DNA of 64,000 bases from Spirochaetia bacterium (lineage in GTDB: Bacteria; Spirochaetota; Leptospiria; Leptospirales; Leptonemataceae): NCBI GenBank assembly GCA_009885105.1, contig VFLI01000011.1, forward strand, positions 1-64,000, given 5' to 3'. The notes beneath the pieces were generated by a model that did not search any database, had not been told where the DNA came from, and worked only from the letters and a program-made list of their open reading frames with translations. The number at the start of each line of letters is the position of its first letter. Within the stretch, counting starts at the first letter, position 1. Made by a program: the position numbers and the translations under genes. This document shows, one piece after another, positions 44,037 through 53,465 of this stretch.

Positions 44037-45077
44037 TTAAGCATTATCGGCACCTAGAAAATCACCCTTTATTAGTGCTGTAAATGCCTGCTGCATACTC
44101 CCTGCATCGGCTGTGTTTTTGCCGGCAATATTGAACGCCGTGCCGTGGTCCGGGCTGGTTCTGGGAAAAGGAAGCCCGATTGTCGCATTGATTCCGCGGT
44201 TTCCCTCCAGCGATTTGAAAGGTATCAACCCCTGATCATGATAGCAGCTCAAATACAGGCGGTATGTGCCAATTCTCTCTTTGAGAAAAAGAGAATCTGC
44301 CGCGAAAGGTCCCTCCACCGGCAGATCCATACCGGACCATTTCTTCACGTGATCGTTAAGAAAATCGATCTCTTCTTTCCCGATGGTTCCGCCGTCGCCT
44401 GCATGAGGATTCAATGAGCACACGGCCCAGCGGCTGTTTTGATATGCATTTATCAATTTAATTCTTTTTAGAAGGTCATCCAGAACGCCGCTGTCAAGAA
44501 CTTTTCGCAGGCTGTCCGGCACCGACCGAATGGGAATGTGAGCCGTCATGGGAATGACGCTGAATCTCTCTCCGTGCATCAGCATGAGAACTCTGGAATG
44601 GAATCTTTCACTCAGATAGTCCGTGTGTCCGTGGAAATCCTTCTGCCACCGGCTCACATGCTCCTTGGACAGCGGAGCCGTCAGAAGTCCGCGGCAGCCA
44701 AATTTTTCTATCCATTCCAGCGACGCATTGAGAGCTTCCAGCGCCAGCCATCCCGATTTTTCTGACGGTTTCCCCGGCTGCACATCATTGACATCAAACG
44801 ATTCCGATGTTGTCCGAACAATGCTCAGCGAACTCAGACAGGCAGGATCTGATGGACTTTCTTTATAAATCGTGTGCTCAATCTCATTCTGTTTGCAGGC
44901 ATTCAATAACTCTTTCAACTGAGATTCGCCTGAATTGAAGAAATAGACAACAGGAAACGGACTTTGCTTGATGAGAGGCGCAAGATGAACTATCAATTCT
45001 GGAGCAATACCGGCCGGATCACCGCCGGAAATCAATACGGGCGGATTGAAATCAGGATGCTTTTTGTTTGGCGCCAA
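44037..45077 (-). CDS. pdxA: 4-hydroxythreonine-4-phosphate dehydrogenase
   Basis: Oxidises 4-phosphohydroxy-threonine in the pyridoxal phosphate pathway. Zinc and substrate motifs are visible: GGDPAGIAPE, HTDYLSERF, MTAHIPI, LNPHAGDGG, and YHDQGLIPFKSL. Choice of start: the frame opens at TTG 45122, overlapping the upstream bactofilin gene by 71 bases. TTG 45077 has GGAAAG four bases upstream and is closer to the family N-terminus (about 346 residues). Either way the start lies inside the bactofilin coding end, so translation is coupled. Confidence 0.9.
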   Translation of the reverse strand: MAPNKKHPDFNPPVLISGGDPAGIAPELIVHLAPLIKQSPFPVVYFFNSGESQLKELLNACKQNEIEHTIYKESPSDPACLSSLSIVRTTSESFDVNDVQPGKPSEKSGWLALEALNASLEWIEKFGCRGLLTAPLSKEHVSRWQKDFHGHTDYLSERFHSRVLMLMHGERFSVIPMTAHIPIRSVPDSLRKVLDSGVLDDLLKRIKLINAYQNSRWAVCSLNPHAGDGGTIGKEEIDFLNDHVKKWSGMDLPVEGPFAADSLFLKERIGTYRLYLSCYHDQGLIPFKSLEGNRGINATIGLPFPRTSPDHGTAFNIAGKNTADAGSMQQAFTALIKGDFLGADNA

Positions 45078-45489
45078 AGAGTCTTTCCAGAGAAAGGTTG
45101 TCTCTGGTGTATTCACTTTCAATGTAATGCTTGGCCGAATGTTTCAGGTCATTGGAAATCATACAGCGTCCTTCCAGTATCACTCCATTCTGAATTATTA
45201 GTTCCGGTGTGCTGATATCGCCAAGAATGCGAGCGGTTGGCAGGAGCATAACCCTGTTGCGCGCTGTGATGTTGCCAATAATAATTCCTTCCACAATTAC
45301 CGATGAGGCTGTAACGTTTGTTTTGACCCTGCCCGTAACACCGATGTATAGCTGCTCTGCCTGGAGCGACTTCCCTTCAAATTTTCCGTCAATTTTTAGA
45401 GAGCCGTTGATGAAAAATCGTCCGCTGAAATAGGAGTTTTCCCCGATTGTTGAGTTGGTTACTTCGGAAGCTGTTTTAACAAGTGCCAT
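45052..45489 (-). CDS. bactofilin
   Basis: A 145-residue polymer-forming cytoskeletal protein (BacA/BacM/DUF583). A beta-helix core with SLKIDGKFEGK, VTGRVKTNVTASSVIVEG, GNITARNRVMLLPTARILGDI and a short basic C-terminus. Bactofilins shape cells and position cell-wall enzymes, and form filaments on the inner membrane. The window also carries a lytic transglycosylase (47384) and a murein amidase. In Leptospira bactofilins are linked to helical shape. The coding end contains the start of pdxA. Confidence 0.9.
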   Translation of the reverse strand: MALVKTASEVTNSTIGENSYFSGRFFINGSLKIDGKFEGKSLQAEQLYIGVTGRVKTNVTASSVIVEGIIIGNITARNRVMLLPTARILGDISTPELIIQNGVILEGRCMISNDLKHSAKHYIESEYTRDNLSLERLFGAKQKAS

Positions 45490-45543
45490 TGAAAGATCCT
45501 GATGTCATATTTTCAAATCCTTTGCCGTTTGGCAAAACGATTT

Positions 45544-46419
45544 TTAAGGTTTATTGATTTTTAACTCGGGCAGATTGATCCTCTCCACGGCCTGGGTGGC
45601 ATACATATCAAACTCGATCAGAGCATCCCCGACGCGGACACCCTCCAGGGCGGTCGCCTCCTCAAACCTGGAATTGAAGTGGATTGCGTCATTTTTGTTC
45701 AGAATCGGATTTCCTCCATTCTTGATATCCTGAATCAAATCCCTTAAAAAGTCCCGAATTTTTTTCAATATCTGGTTCGTTTCATAAAGGAAGATTCTGG
45801 TCTGCTTGTTTTTCATTTTCAGCAGCTGGTCCCGGAAATCCTGTTTTTCCGCCTGACTGTATTCCTCTATGGTTTCAGCCAGCACTTTGAGATTGCGCAA
45901 TGCGTTATCCAGCTGTGTGCGCAGGAGATCCCGCTCCGCTGTGTGGGAAAAGTCCATTTTACAATGAAGGTCCGATATGGCGGGCCAGTATTCTTTCTGT
46001 ATAGTTGTCAGTATCGTAGATACAAAGTTCACCTCCGCATCGGAACTGTGAGGACTGGCTTTCTGGACCGGAAATTTTGCCAGTATATCAGCTCCAGCCG
46101 GTATGAATGCTCCAGGGCCTTCATTCTCGGACAGAGTGGTAAAACCCAGAGCTGCCCGAATATCGTCCGCTGTTTGATTCCCCTTTATTCCAGGCACAAT
46201 AGAGCTCAGTTTGTCCTTGTGCTTCTGAATTTCCTTTTTGACCCTTTCGACCTGCTCTTTATTGGGCGAGGTCCTTATGATCCCCTCCATCTGTTTGATA
46301 TATTTGAGCAGTTTTTCTATTTCATCAAGTTGCGTTCTGGAGAATCCCGTTTCCACATCGATACACAAACAGACAGAAGACTGTAAGGCAAGCGTTTTTT
46401 CTTCCTGTTTATTGATCAT
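45544..46419 (-). CDS. coiled-coil protein of unknown function
   Basis: A 291-residue, mostly helical, soluble protein with predicted coiled-coil stretches (about 25-70 and 165-215) rich in Glu, Lys and Gln. It has no signal peptide, membrane segment or motif I recognise. It lies 54 bases upstream of the bactofilin gene on the same strand, so the two may be co-transcribed. No function is assigned. Confidence 0.6.
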   Translation of the reverse strand: MINKQEEKTLALQSSVCLCIDVETGFSRTQLDEIEKLLKYIKQMEGIIRTSPNKEQVERVKKEIQKHKDKLSSIVPGIKGNQTADDIRAALGFTTLSENEGPGAFIPAGADILAKFPVQKASPHSSDAEVNFVSTILTTIQKEYWPAISDLHCKMDFSHTAERDLLRTQLDNALRNLKVLAETIEEYSQAEKQDFRDQLLKMKNKQTRIFLYETNQILKKIRDFLRDLIQDIKNGGNPILNKNDAIHFNSRFEEATALEGVRVGDALIEFDMYATQAVERINLPELKINKP

Positions 46420-46553
46420 TCTTGTTCAAAATATTGAGATACTCGCCGGTTGAGAAGGAGGAGAAGCCTAAATCGGCCGCCATGCTGCATCCAATGTATT
46501 TAATTAAATGTTAATATACATATGCTGACCTTCTGGATCAGTATGCCATCCTT

Positions 46554-46721
46554 ATGGAAAAGAAACTTGTCTGGATAGGAATGTTTTCAGGCTCACTCAT
46601 TGGCGGCTGGATACCCAGTATCTGGGGGGACGACTTTTTTTCTATTCCCGGAATTCTGCTGTCTGTCATAGGCGGACTGGCGGGCATATGGCTGGGCTAC
46701 AAACTCAGCCGAATGTTCTAA
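46554..46721 (+). CDS. 55-residue small membrane protein
   Basis: Short gene encoding 55 residues in two hydrophobic segments: LVWIGMFSGSLIGGWIPSIW and PGILLSVIGGLAGIWLGYKL, joined by GDDFFS. The IGGWxPSxWG...IGGxxGIWxGYK pattern recurs in small membrane proteins of several phyla. The ribosome site is weak, but the composition and clean stop support a real gene. Its stop lies about 100 bases before the lipocalin start, so co-transcription is possible. Confidence 0.6.
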   Translation: MEKKLVWIGMFSGSLIGGWIPSIWGDDFFSIPGILLSVIGGLAGIWLGYKLSRMF

Positions 46722-46819
46722 AAAAACTGTCGGCTGTCGGCTGGATTTTTTATTTATTGAGTGAACGGATTAGCAGTCACTTCACCGTTGCGGTCCAATT
46801 GAGTATTCCGGATAATACA

Positions 46820-47335
46820 ATGAGATTTTTTGTTCTATTTTTGCCTTTCATTGCATTGATGCAATGCCTGGGTCTGCCGGACAGTATTCAGCCTGTTAAG
46901 AATTTCAACATAAACAAATATTTGGGACGATGGTTTGAAATCGCTCGTCTTGATCATTCCTTTGAATCAGGTCTGGACAGGGTAACGGCGGAATATTCTC
47001 TGCGCGAAGACGGCGGATTGAGAGTCCTCAATAAAGGTTTTTCTGAAGCGGAAAACAAATGGAAACAGGCCGAGGGTAAAGCCTATTTTGCCCGGGGAAA
47101 CGATGAAGGATATTTGAAGGTATCTTTTTTCGGACCGTTCTATGGCTCATACGCTGTCTTTGATATCGATGAAAAAAACTACTCTTATGCGTTCATTTCC
47201 GGCAACACAACTTCGTTTCTTTGGCTTCTCTCCAGATCGCCTGACGTGAGTAAAGAGCTGATGGATCGATTCATAAAAAAATCAAAAGAAGCCGGTTTCG
47301 ACACAGACAGTCTGATATTTGTCAGGCAGGATTGA
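46820..47335 (+). CDS. blc: bacterial lipocalin (Blc-like) lipoprotein
   Basis: A 171-residue outer-membrane lipocalin lipoprotein. Signal and lipobox are at residues 1-16 (MRFFVLFLPFIALMQC). The GxW lipocalin signature is YLGRWFEIARLDHSFE, followed by alternating beta strands and the C-terminal motif SRSPDVSKELMDRF. Blc-type proteins bind lysophospholipids in the periplasm. The open frame extends to 46688, but the start at ATG 46820 gives the right leader. Confidence 0.9.
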   Translation: MRFFVLFLPFIALMQCLGLPDSIQPVKNFNINKYLGRWFEIARLDHSFESGLDRVTAEYSLREDGGLRVLNKGFSEAENKWKQAEGKAYFARGNDEGYLKVSFFGPFYGSYAVFDIDEKNYSYAFISGNTTSFLWLLSRSPDVSKELMDRFIKKSKEAGFDTDSLIFVRQD

Positions 47336-47383
47336 ATTGACTCAGACTTGCGCCGATCGATTTTTGATTCAATCCGGATTCAG

Positions 47384-49705
47384 TCATTCCGGATACAACA
47401 TGTATGTTGTCCGGTAATGCTGATAATTCTGGTAGGTGACCCGGCAGTAATCCCGCGATTCGGCTTTTGGGAGATTCTCCAGGAACATATAAAGATCGCC
47501 GGTGTAATGCAGCTGCTTCCAGCGCCTGAGATTGCCCGGTCCCCCGTTGTAGGCGATCGATGCCCAGCGAAAATCGGAGCCATTCGCACGCATCAGATCA
47601 GCAAAGAATCTCGCGCCCATGCTGATGGAAATCTCCGGATCTTTCAAATTTGGCGATCCAAGTCGCAGTGCGCGGGCCAGCTCCCGACCGGTTGCCGGCA
47701 TGATCTGCATCAAGCCCAGGGCGCCGGAACGGCTGACCGCTCCCTCACGAAACAGGCTTTCCTGACGCATCAGACTGTAGATCATCTCCGGTTCGATGCC
47801 GTTGCTGGAAGCTGACTGATTCACAACATTCAGATAGGGCCGCGGATACAGGGCTTTCAGCATTGCTGGCGGCAGTGAAAAGGGGTCTTCCGCAATGTTT
47901 TGTTCGCGGATAAGCTGCCTGGTATAGTACACCGACAGGTTCAGGTTGCCCGTTCGTCTTCCCAGCTGCATCATTCTGGCCTGGTATTCCTGATTCGAAA
48001 CTTTCTGGAAATATTCCACCTTGAAAAATTCCTGTCCCAGATTGAATTCTCCCAGTTCATAGAGCTCCAGAAGTTCTATGGGTATTCTGTAGTTAGAATC
48101 GTTGATTCGCCTCCACAGAGCCGCCGCCTGAGGATCCAGAAATGTGGAAACATTCTTTGTCGTAAGAAATCGCAGCGCCTGCGCGCTCCCGCCGTTCGCG
48201 GATATCCATTCAAGATAGCTGCTTCTGTCATGGACGCTCCGCCAGCTCCGCGCGAAATCTTCCGGCTGACGCTCGTCCCAAAACGCCCTGGCGTAAAACG
48301 ACCCGGGAGCCGATGCATAAAACTTTTTTGAGATCTCTTCTGCCGCCTCGTTCTGATTTTTTGCCTGGTAGTACCTTTTCAGCCAGTAAACAAATCGTCC
48401 CTTTGCAGTCAGCGGCGGCAGATTATTTTTTGCATATTCCCAGAATTCAGCATCGGCCCAGCTGATTCTGCCTCCGGTGCCGATCAGTGACTCTATCAGG
48501 CGGTCGTTTATGGAATAATCTGAATGGAATACTTTTAGATATTCAACGATTTCCTGAAAATACGCCTTCTTATCTGGAAACCTTGCCAGCAGGTCAAGGT
48601 GAAGTTTCCAGAAACCAAAATGCTGTCTTTTCACATGCGCGAACCTTGCAAAGAGCTTCCGCGCATCTTCGTACTGCCTTGCACGGAATAAATAATCCGC
48701 CCATGTATATAGAATTGAAGGCTGCTGCGAAAGATATGTGTAGAGAGACGCTGATAGAGTGTCGAGATGCGCAGATTGATCGGTCCGGATCAGAAAAATT
48801 CCATCTGTGTAAACTGACTTTGAGTTTGACGAAGCAACAACTGCCTGAGCCGAGACAGACTGCCTGAGACCGTTCAACTCCGCTGATGTAAGAAACGATG
48901 AAAACAGGGACAACCTGCGGTTGTACGAGGTATTGGCGATTGCAGCAGGTAAAAATACTTCCGGAAAGGAGCGTTTCACTTCAGAATAGATTGATCGGAT
49001 CAGTTGATCATCCAGCGTCTCAGAAGCGGCCAGGAAATACATTCTCAAAGCGGCATCCCGCGGTCCCGTTCGAAGCATCGCTCCGGCGCGGCAGCTCAGA
49101 GAATGTGGTCCCTTCAATGATGGATAACGGTCCGTCAATTCCTGAAGGGCCGCAATATTCGGAATCTCCTGCAGGAGGGCCAATCGATCGCAGAAAATTG
49201 ATTCCGACAGCGGATCCGGATCGGACAGGTCCGCAAGCGACAGAGTTTTCAAACGGAGAGCTCTGTAGGGAGTCTTTCTTAAAAAACCAGCCAGCTTCCA
49301 GATCGATAATTTTTCAAGGAAATCATCAACGGTATCATTCCCTTTCCTGCTCACACAATCATTGATTGACACCTCCATATTTCCTGGGCAGTCCAGATTC
49401 ACAATATGCAGATATTCACGAATGACCTTCAGAGCTTCCCCGGATATCGGCAGGGCTGGCGATATTCGAATGACTGCAGCCTCAGCCATGGCCGAAGCAT
49501 AGGCATACCGGTCTTTCTTTCTGTAAGGGGGATGCTGGTCGAAATATTCGACGATTTCACGCCAGCGGCCGGCTCGAAGCATTGCCTGAGGATCGCTGAT
49601 TTCAGTGCTCCGGGAATGGAGCGGGGATAAAACCAGGGGCAGTAGAAGAACCCAACGAATGATTCTGAAATATCTTGCTTGATGCATGCTTTTTACTGGA
49701 AACAT
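47384..49705 (-). CDS. slt: soluble lytic murein transglycosylase
   Basis: Periplasmic enzyme that cleaves glycan strands of peptidoglycan to 1,6-anhydro products. 773 residues: signal peptide (about 1-30; ATG 49687 is an alternative start), a long superhelical U/L region (about 35-600) typical of Slt70, and a C-terminal SLT domain. The catalytic glutamate is in MRQESLFREGAVSRSGALGLMQIMPATG near residue 650, and the substrate segment AYNGGPGNLRRW is present. It is longer than E. coli Slt70 (about 645). It lies divergent to a TPR gene across a region with a long inverted repeat. Confidence 0.92.
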   Translation of the reverse strand: MFPVKSMHQARYFRIIRWVLLLPLVLSPLHSRSTEISDPQAMLRAGRWREIVEYFDQHPPYRKKDRYAYASAMAEAAVIRISPALPISGEALKVIREYLHIVNLDCPGNMEVSINDCVSRKGNDTVDDFLEKLSIWKLAGFLRKTPYRALRLKTLSLADLSDPDPLSESIFCDRLALLQEIPNIAALQELTDRYPSLKGPHSLSCRAGAMLRTGPRDAALRMYFLAASETLDDQLIRSIYSEVKRSFPEVFLPAAIANTSYNRRLSLFSSFLTSAELNGLRQSVSAQAVVASSNSKSVYTDGIFLIRTDQSAHLDTLSASLYTYLSQQPSILYTWADYLFRARQYEDARKLFARFAHVKRQHFGFWKLHLDLLARFPDKKAYFQEIVEYLKVFHSDYSINDRLIESLIGTGGRISWADAEFWEYAKNNLPPLTAKGRFVYWLKRYYQAKNQNEAAEEISKKFYASAPGSFYARAFWDERQPEDFARSWRSVHDRSSYLEWISANGGSAQALRFLTTKNVSTFLDPQAAALWRRINDSNYRIPIELLELYELGEFNLGQEFFKVEYFQKVSNQEYQARMMQLGRRTGNLNLSVYYTRQLIREQNIAEDPFSLPPAMLKALYPRPYLNVVNQSASSNGIEPEMIYSLMRQESLFREGAVSRSGALGLMQIMPATGRELARALRLGSPNLKDPEISISMGARFFADLMRANGSDFRWASIAYNGGPGNLRRWKQLHYTGDLYMFLENLPKAESRDYCRVTYQNYQHYRTTYMLYPE

Positions 49706-49734
49706 ATGATCGGGAGCATCTTTTTCATCCGAAG

Positions 49735-49780
49735 TTTATTGATTAAGATAACGGTTCATTCCGGTATATCAATCAATAAA
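49735..49780. repeat. 20-bp-arm imperfect inverted repeat between slt and TPR gene
   Basis: Arms 49735-49754 and 49761-49780 pair at 17 of 20 positions around a 6-base loop (ttcatt). The outer ten bases are perfect: TTTATTGATT with AATCAATAAA. The rest of the 201-base intergenic region (49706-49906) is AT-rich with no gene. A short run of A follows on the plus strand, so it is not a usual terminator for either gene. It could be a regulatory site or a small mobile repeat. Confidence 0.6.
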
Positions 49781-49906
49781 AAATCGAGGGTTCAGCCCCA
49801 ACTTTGCCGTATATAATGGTAAGAAACACAATAATTGTCAATTTCAGGCATCCCATCTGTGGTTATCCTGACTGACTTCAACCTAGCTTAATGACAAAAA
49901 ATTAAT

Positions 49907-51805
49907 ATGATACTTACCAGTCTTCTACTTTCCACGCCCATCCTGGAAACCAGATTCCTGCTCTGGGGTGTTCTGGGCATCAGTCTGCTCTGGATGTTCA
50001 CGGTACCCGTTGTGCTGTATGTTTCTCTGCGCAAGAGGGAAATCCGCAAACAGACCAAGGTTCGAACTCGAATTCTATCCTCAGAATCCGAACAAGAGTC
50101 GGAACCAAAATCCGGCGATAAGACGGCCGAATCGAAGACGCCTGAGCCGCCGGTCAGCCAGTCCCGCTCCGTTTCTCAGCCTGGTTCTCCTGTCACAGAA
50201 CCGGAATTGAAAATAACTGAAAGGCCGGGCAAATCAGAATCCATTACCAGGAAATCAGCTGTGGCCGCAAACAGGACGTCGTCATCCGGACAGACAATCG
50301 TATTCTCTTCCGCCCCGGACAACCATGAACTCTTTACGCGTCAGAAAAATATTTTTGATTTGCAGCTGCGCCGGCATGTTCGTCAGCAGCTGCGCCCGGA
50401 TCTTTTTTTCATTCCGGGGATTGACGGAATGCCCGCAATGAATCGAAACCGATCCGTTTTTCTGAAATCAGCAGTTATGAATGACAACGAAATCTGTCTT
50501 CAAGCGGACAGTCTTATGCCCCTGCTCTATCATCATTTCGTCCGCGCTGAGATGTCTTCTCTCGATCCGGTTTCTTATCATCCAATTCTCGTTCCAGTAG
50601 TGAATTACGCAATTTGGAGAGGGAGAAATGAATGGATATACAATCTGGCCTCTCGTCTTTTAAGCTCAAAAATCCACTCCGATGAAGTATTTTATGCGGC
50701 GGCCCTGATCGGAGCGTCGGAATCAAAAACCGCTCTGACAGATTATTACAGCAGAATCATCATAAACAGAAATGAAAGAAGTGAATGCGCGCTGCATTTG
50801 TTGTCGGGCGGAGAAAATCAGGTTGAAAACTTGGAAAATTACCGAGGACTGTATGCGAAATCAGAAGACTTTGATGCGGCTGAGAAATTTGATATCTTTG
50901 CTGCAGCGGGTCATATTTTTCGAGCGATTCGCCAGAACAGGACTGACGACGGCAGATCTGATTTTCTGCTGAGAGCTTATCTCAGACTGGCCTTAATGAA
51001 CGGTAAATTCTATTCCTTTATTAAATTAACATCGCAGCTGGAAACACCTCTGTCGCTTGAGGACTGCCGCAATGCAGTTTACTGTATTTTCCGCAGCGCC
51101 CCGGAGCAGGCCCTGGAACTCGTTCAGGAATTCTGCCGGAAACACAATCAGTTCAGGGATGAAATACTGGCATTCGAGCAAAAAGCCGCAATGATAATGG
51201 AAAGAGGCAGTTCCGGCTCGCCGGAACTGTTGCGCCATGATCATGAATCCAGGCTTTTAAATCTACTGGCTGTCCACGCAGATTCTGACAGATCGATCGG
51301 CAGCTGGTCGAAAATATTTAAATATATCGCAGAAAATAATGATACGGATTTCCTGGAAATGGCAATGCGAGACTATTTTCTTTATTGTTATCAGAACGAA
51401 TCTTACAGCATTGATGACAGTTTTATTCCTTCACTGTCTGCTCTGTCGGGACCTAACCTGTTTTTTCGAGGGTTTATGGGAATGTATGAATCGGAAAAAA
51501 ATCCGGACAGAGCACTGGCGAGCCTTATTCGCTGCGGAACAAAGTACCCGCGTCTTCTTCATACCCTGGCCGAGCTCAGCCGCATCAAGGGCATCAACGA
51601 TATTTCAGAAAAATCCTATGCGCTCATTGTGCGCAAATTCCCGGCCGAATCCGTGTTCTGGTACAATTACGGTGTGATTCTGGAAGGCGGCGGACATCTG
51701 ACAGAAGCGCTCCATGCATTCAAAGAAGCTGTCTATCTTGATCCGGGAATTCTGGATGCCAGAGAAGCGATTTCCCGGCTGATTATGCTTGTGCCCTCAC
51801 TATAA
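49907..51805 (+). CDS. membrane-anchored TPR-type protein
   Basis: A 632-residue protein with an N-terminal membrane helix (about 14-38). Then comes a Ser/Glu/Pro-rich, probably disordered linker (about 45-130), and a long helical-repeat region. The clearest TPR units are near the C-terminus (SVFWYNYGVILEGGGHLTEALHAFKEAVYLDPG). The middle (about 150-560) has weaker repeats. Function unknown; scaffold proteins of this layout are common in spirochaetes. It is divergent from slt. Confidence 0.65.
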   Translation: MILTSLLLSTPILETRFLLWGVLGISLLWMFTVPVVLYVSLRKREIRKQTKVRTRILSSESEQESEPKSGDKTAESKTPEPPVSQSRSVSQPGSPVTEPELKITERPGKSESITRKSAVAANRTSSSGQTIVFSSAPDNHELFTRQKNIFDLQLRRHVRQQLRPDLFFIPGIDGMPAMNRNRSVFLKSAVMNDNEICLQADSLMPLLYHHFVRAEMSSLDPVSYHPILVPVVNYAIWRGRNEWIYNLASRLLSSKIHSDEVFYAAALIGASESKTALTDYYSRIIINRNERSECALHLLSGGENQVENLENYRGLYAKSEDFDAAEKFDIFAAAGHIFRAIRQNRTDDGRSDFLLRAYLRLALMNGKFYSFIKLTSQLETPLSLEDCRNAVYCIFRSAPEQALELVQEFCRKHNQFRDEILAFEQKAAMIMERGSSGSPELLRHDHESRLLNLLAVHADSDRSIGSWSKIFKYIAENNDTDFLEMAMRDYFLYCYQNESYSIDDSFIPSLSALSGPNLFFRGFMGMYESEKNPDRALASLIRCGTKYPRLLHTLAELSRIKGINDISEKSYALIVRKFPAESVFWYNYGVILEGGGHLTEALHAFKEAVYLDPGILDAREAISRLIMLVPSL

Positions 51806-51886
51806 TTTTTCAAAACTACCCGGCTTATCCTGGCAACATGCCTCACGCAGGCTTGACAGCGGCGTGCATCAAAGAAAATTGCTCCC

Positions 51887-53458
51887 ATGAGTCTTCATAT
51901 TTACAATTCTTATTCGGGAGAAAAAGAAGAATTCAAACCGACTGACCCCGGCCGTGTTCGCATATACAACTGCGGCCCAACCGTATATAATTTCAATCAT
52001 ATTGGAAATTTTCGCTCCTACATTTTTGTGGATATTTTTCGCAGGTATCTGGCCTTTCGCGGCTATGGACTTGATCACACAATGAATATCACAGACGTGG
52101 ATGATAAAATCATCGACTCTTCGCTGAAAGAGAAAAAGACCATAGAGGAGTTTACAGCGCCATTTATAAAAGCCTTCCTGGAAGACATAAAAACATTAAA
52201 AATACAGGAAGTGGAACACCGGCCGAAAGCCACAGAATCCATACCCAGAATGATTGACATGGTTCAGGAGATGGAAAGACAGGGACACACATACAATGTG
52301 GAAGGGAATATATATTTCCGTCTGAGGAGTTTCAGTGATTACGGAAAGCTGTCCCGTCTGGATCAGCAGAATCTTCTGACGGCCGCAGACGGTCGATTTG
52401 AAGCGGATGAGTATACGAAGGAAGATGCCAGGGATTTCGCTCTCTGGAAAATTCCCGTGCGCGCCGATGAGCCCAGCTGGGATTCGCCCTGGGGCAAAGG
52501 CAGACCTGGCTGGCATCTGGAATGCTCCGCGATGATTCGTGACATATACGGAAAAGGCGGCATTGACATCCATCTGGGCGGCATCGACCTTCTGTTTCCT
52601 CATCATGAAAATGAAATCGCGCAGAGCCGTTGTGCGTATCCGGAGGAGCCTTTTGTTCGGTACTGGATGCACAACGAGCACCTCCTGGTGAACGGAAAAA
52701 AGATGTCAAAATCTCTCGGCAATTATTACACTCTGCGCGATCTCACTCGGCCCGAGGATGCTAAAAAGCTTATTGATGCGAAGCGAGCGCCGGAGTTTCT
52801 TCTCGATTTGATACAGGAAAATAAGATCACAAGAGCCCTGCGATATCTGCTTTTAAGTTTCCAGTACCGGACCAAGTTGAATTTCACTTTCGAAAATTTG
52901 AAAAGCGCCGACGCATCTTGCGATCGAATCCAGCATTTTACCGTTCGTCTGATGAAAACTGCAGAGGTAAATGAAGATCAATTGCGTAAAATATCCATGG
53001 ATATTGATAAAAAGGACAAAGAAAAACCTGGGCAGCGTTGCTCTAAGTTTGCGAACAAAACGACTTCAAGCGGAAAAGCCATGAACGCTTTTATCGATTC
53101 GATGGATGATGATATAAATTCACCGCGCTCCATGGCCGCTGTATTTGACTATATACATGAGACGAACCTTCTGATTGAGAAAGGGTCGCTGCCGAAAGAG
53201 GACGCCCTGGAAGGACTGCTTTTTCTCTTTCGCATAAATGAAATTCTGGACATCATCAGTTTCACGCCGACTGAGCCTGTGAAGGAAGGTCTCGACACAG
53301 AAACGGAAAAATTCGTGCGCGAATCGATTGAGAAGCGGAACGCTGCAAAAAAAAGCCGCGACTTTGCCCTGGCTGATAAAATTCGTGCAGATCTCATGAC
53401 CCGGAGCATCCGGCTTGTGGATACGCCTGACGGCACTACATGGGAAAAGGTTCGATAG
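51887..53458 (+). CDS. cysS: cysteinyl-tRNA synthetase
   Basis: Class I synthetase, 523 residues. Zinc/active-site start CGPTVYN (Cys29), HIGN motif at 38-41, WHLECSAM with the second zinc Cys, GGIDLLFPHHENEIAQS, and KMSKSLGN near residue 272. The C-terminal anticodon-binding region is longer than in E. coli (461 residues). It has an extra charged segment at about 365-395 (rich in Lys/Asp) before AMDDDINSP-type sequence. It is followed 7 bases later by rlmB, an order conserved in many bacteria. Confidence 0.95.
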   Translation: MSLHIYNSYSGEKEEFKPTDPGRVRIYNCGPTVYNFNHIGNFRSYIFVDIFRRYLAFRGYGLDHTMNITDVDDKIIDSSLKEKKTIEEFTAPFIKAFLEDIKTLKIQEVEHRPKATESIPRMIDMVQEMERQGHTYNVEGNIYFRLRSFSDYGKLSRLDQQNLLTAADGRFEADEYTKEDARDFALWKIPVRADEPSWDSPWGKGRPGWHLECSAMIRDIYGKGGIDIHLGGIDLLFPHHENEIAQSRCAYPEEPFVRYWMHNEHLLVNGKKMSKSLGNYYTLRDLTRPEDAKKLIDAKRAPEFLLDLIQENKITRALRYLLLSFQYRTKLNFTFENLKSADASCDRIQHFTVRLMKTAEVNEDQLRKISMDIDKKDKEKPGQRCSKFANKTTSSGKAMNAFIDSMDDDINSPRSMAAVFDYIHETNLLIEKGSLPKEDALEGLLFLFRINEILDIISFTPTEPVKEGLDTETEKFVRESIEKRNAAKKSRDFALADKIRADLMTRSIRLVDTPDGTTWEKVR

Positions 53459-53465
53459 CGGAGTC

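Noticed and set aside
47372-47394. ATCCGGA / TCCGGAT terminator between blc and slt
   Set aside because: The 7-bp stem overlaps the slt stop codon and no U-run follows on either strand.
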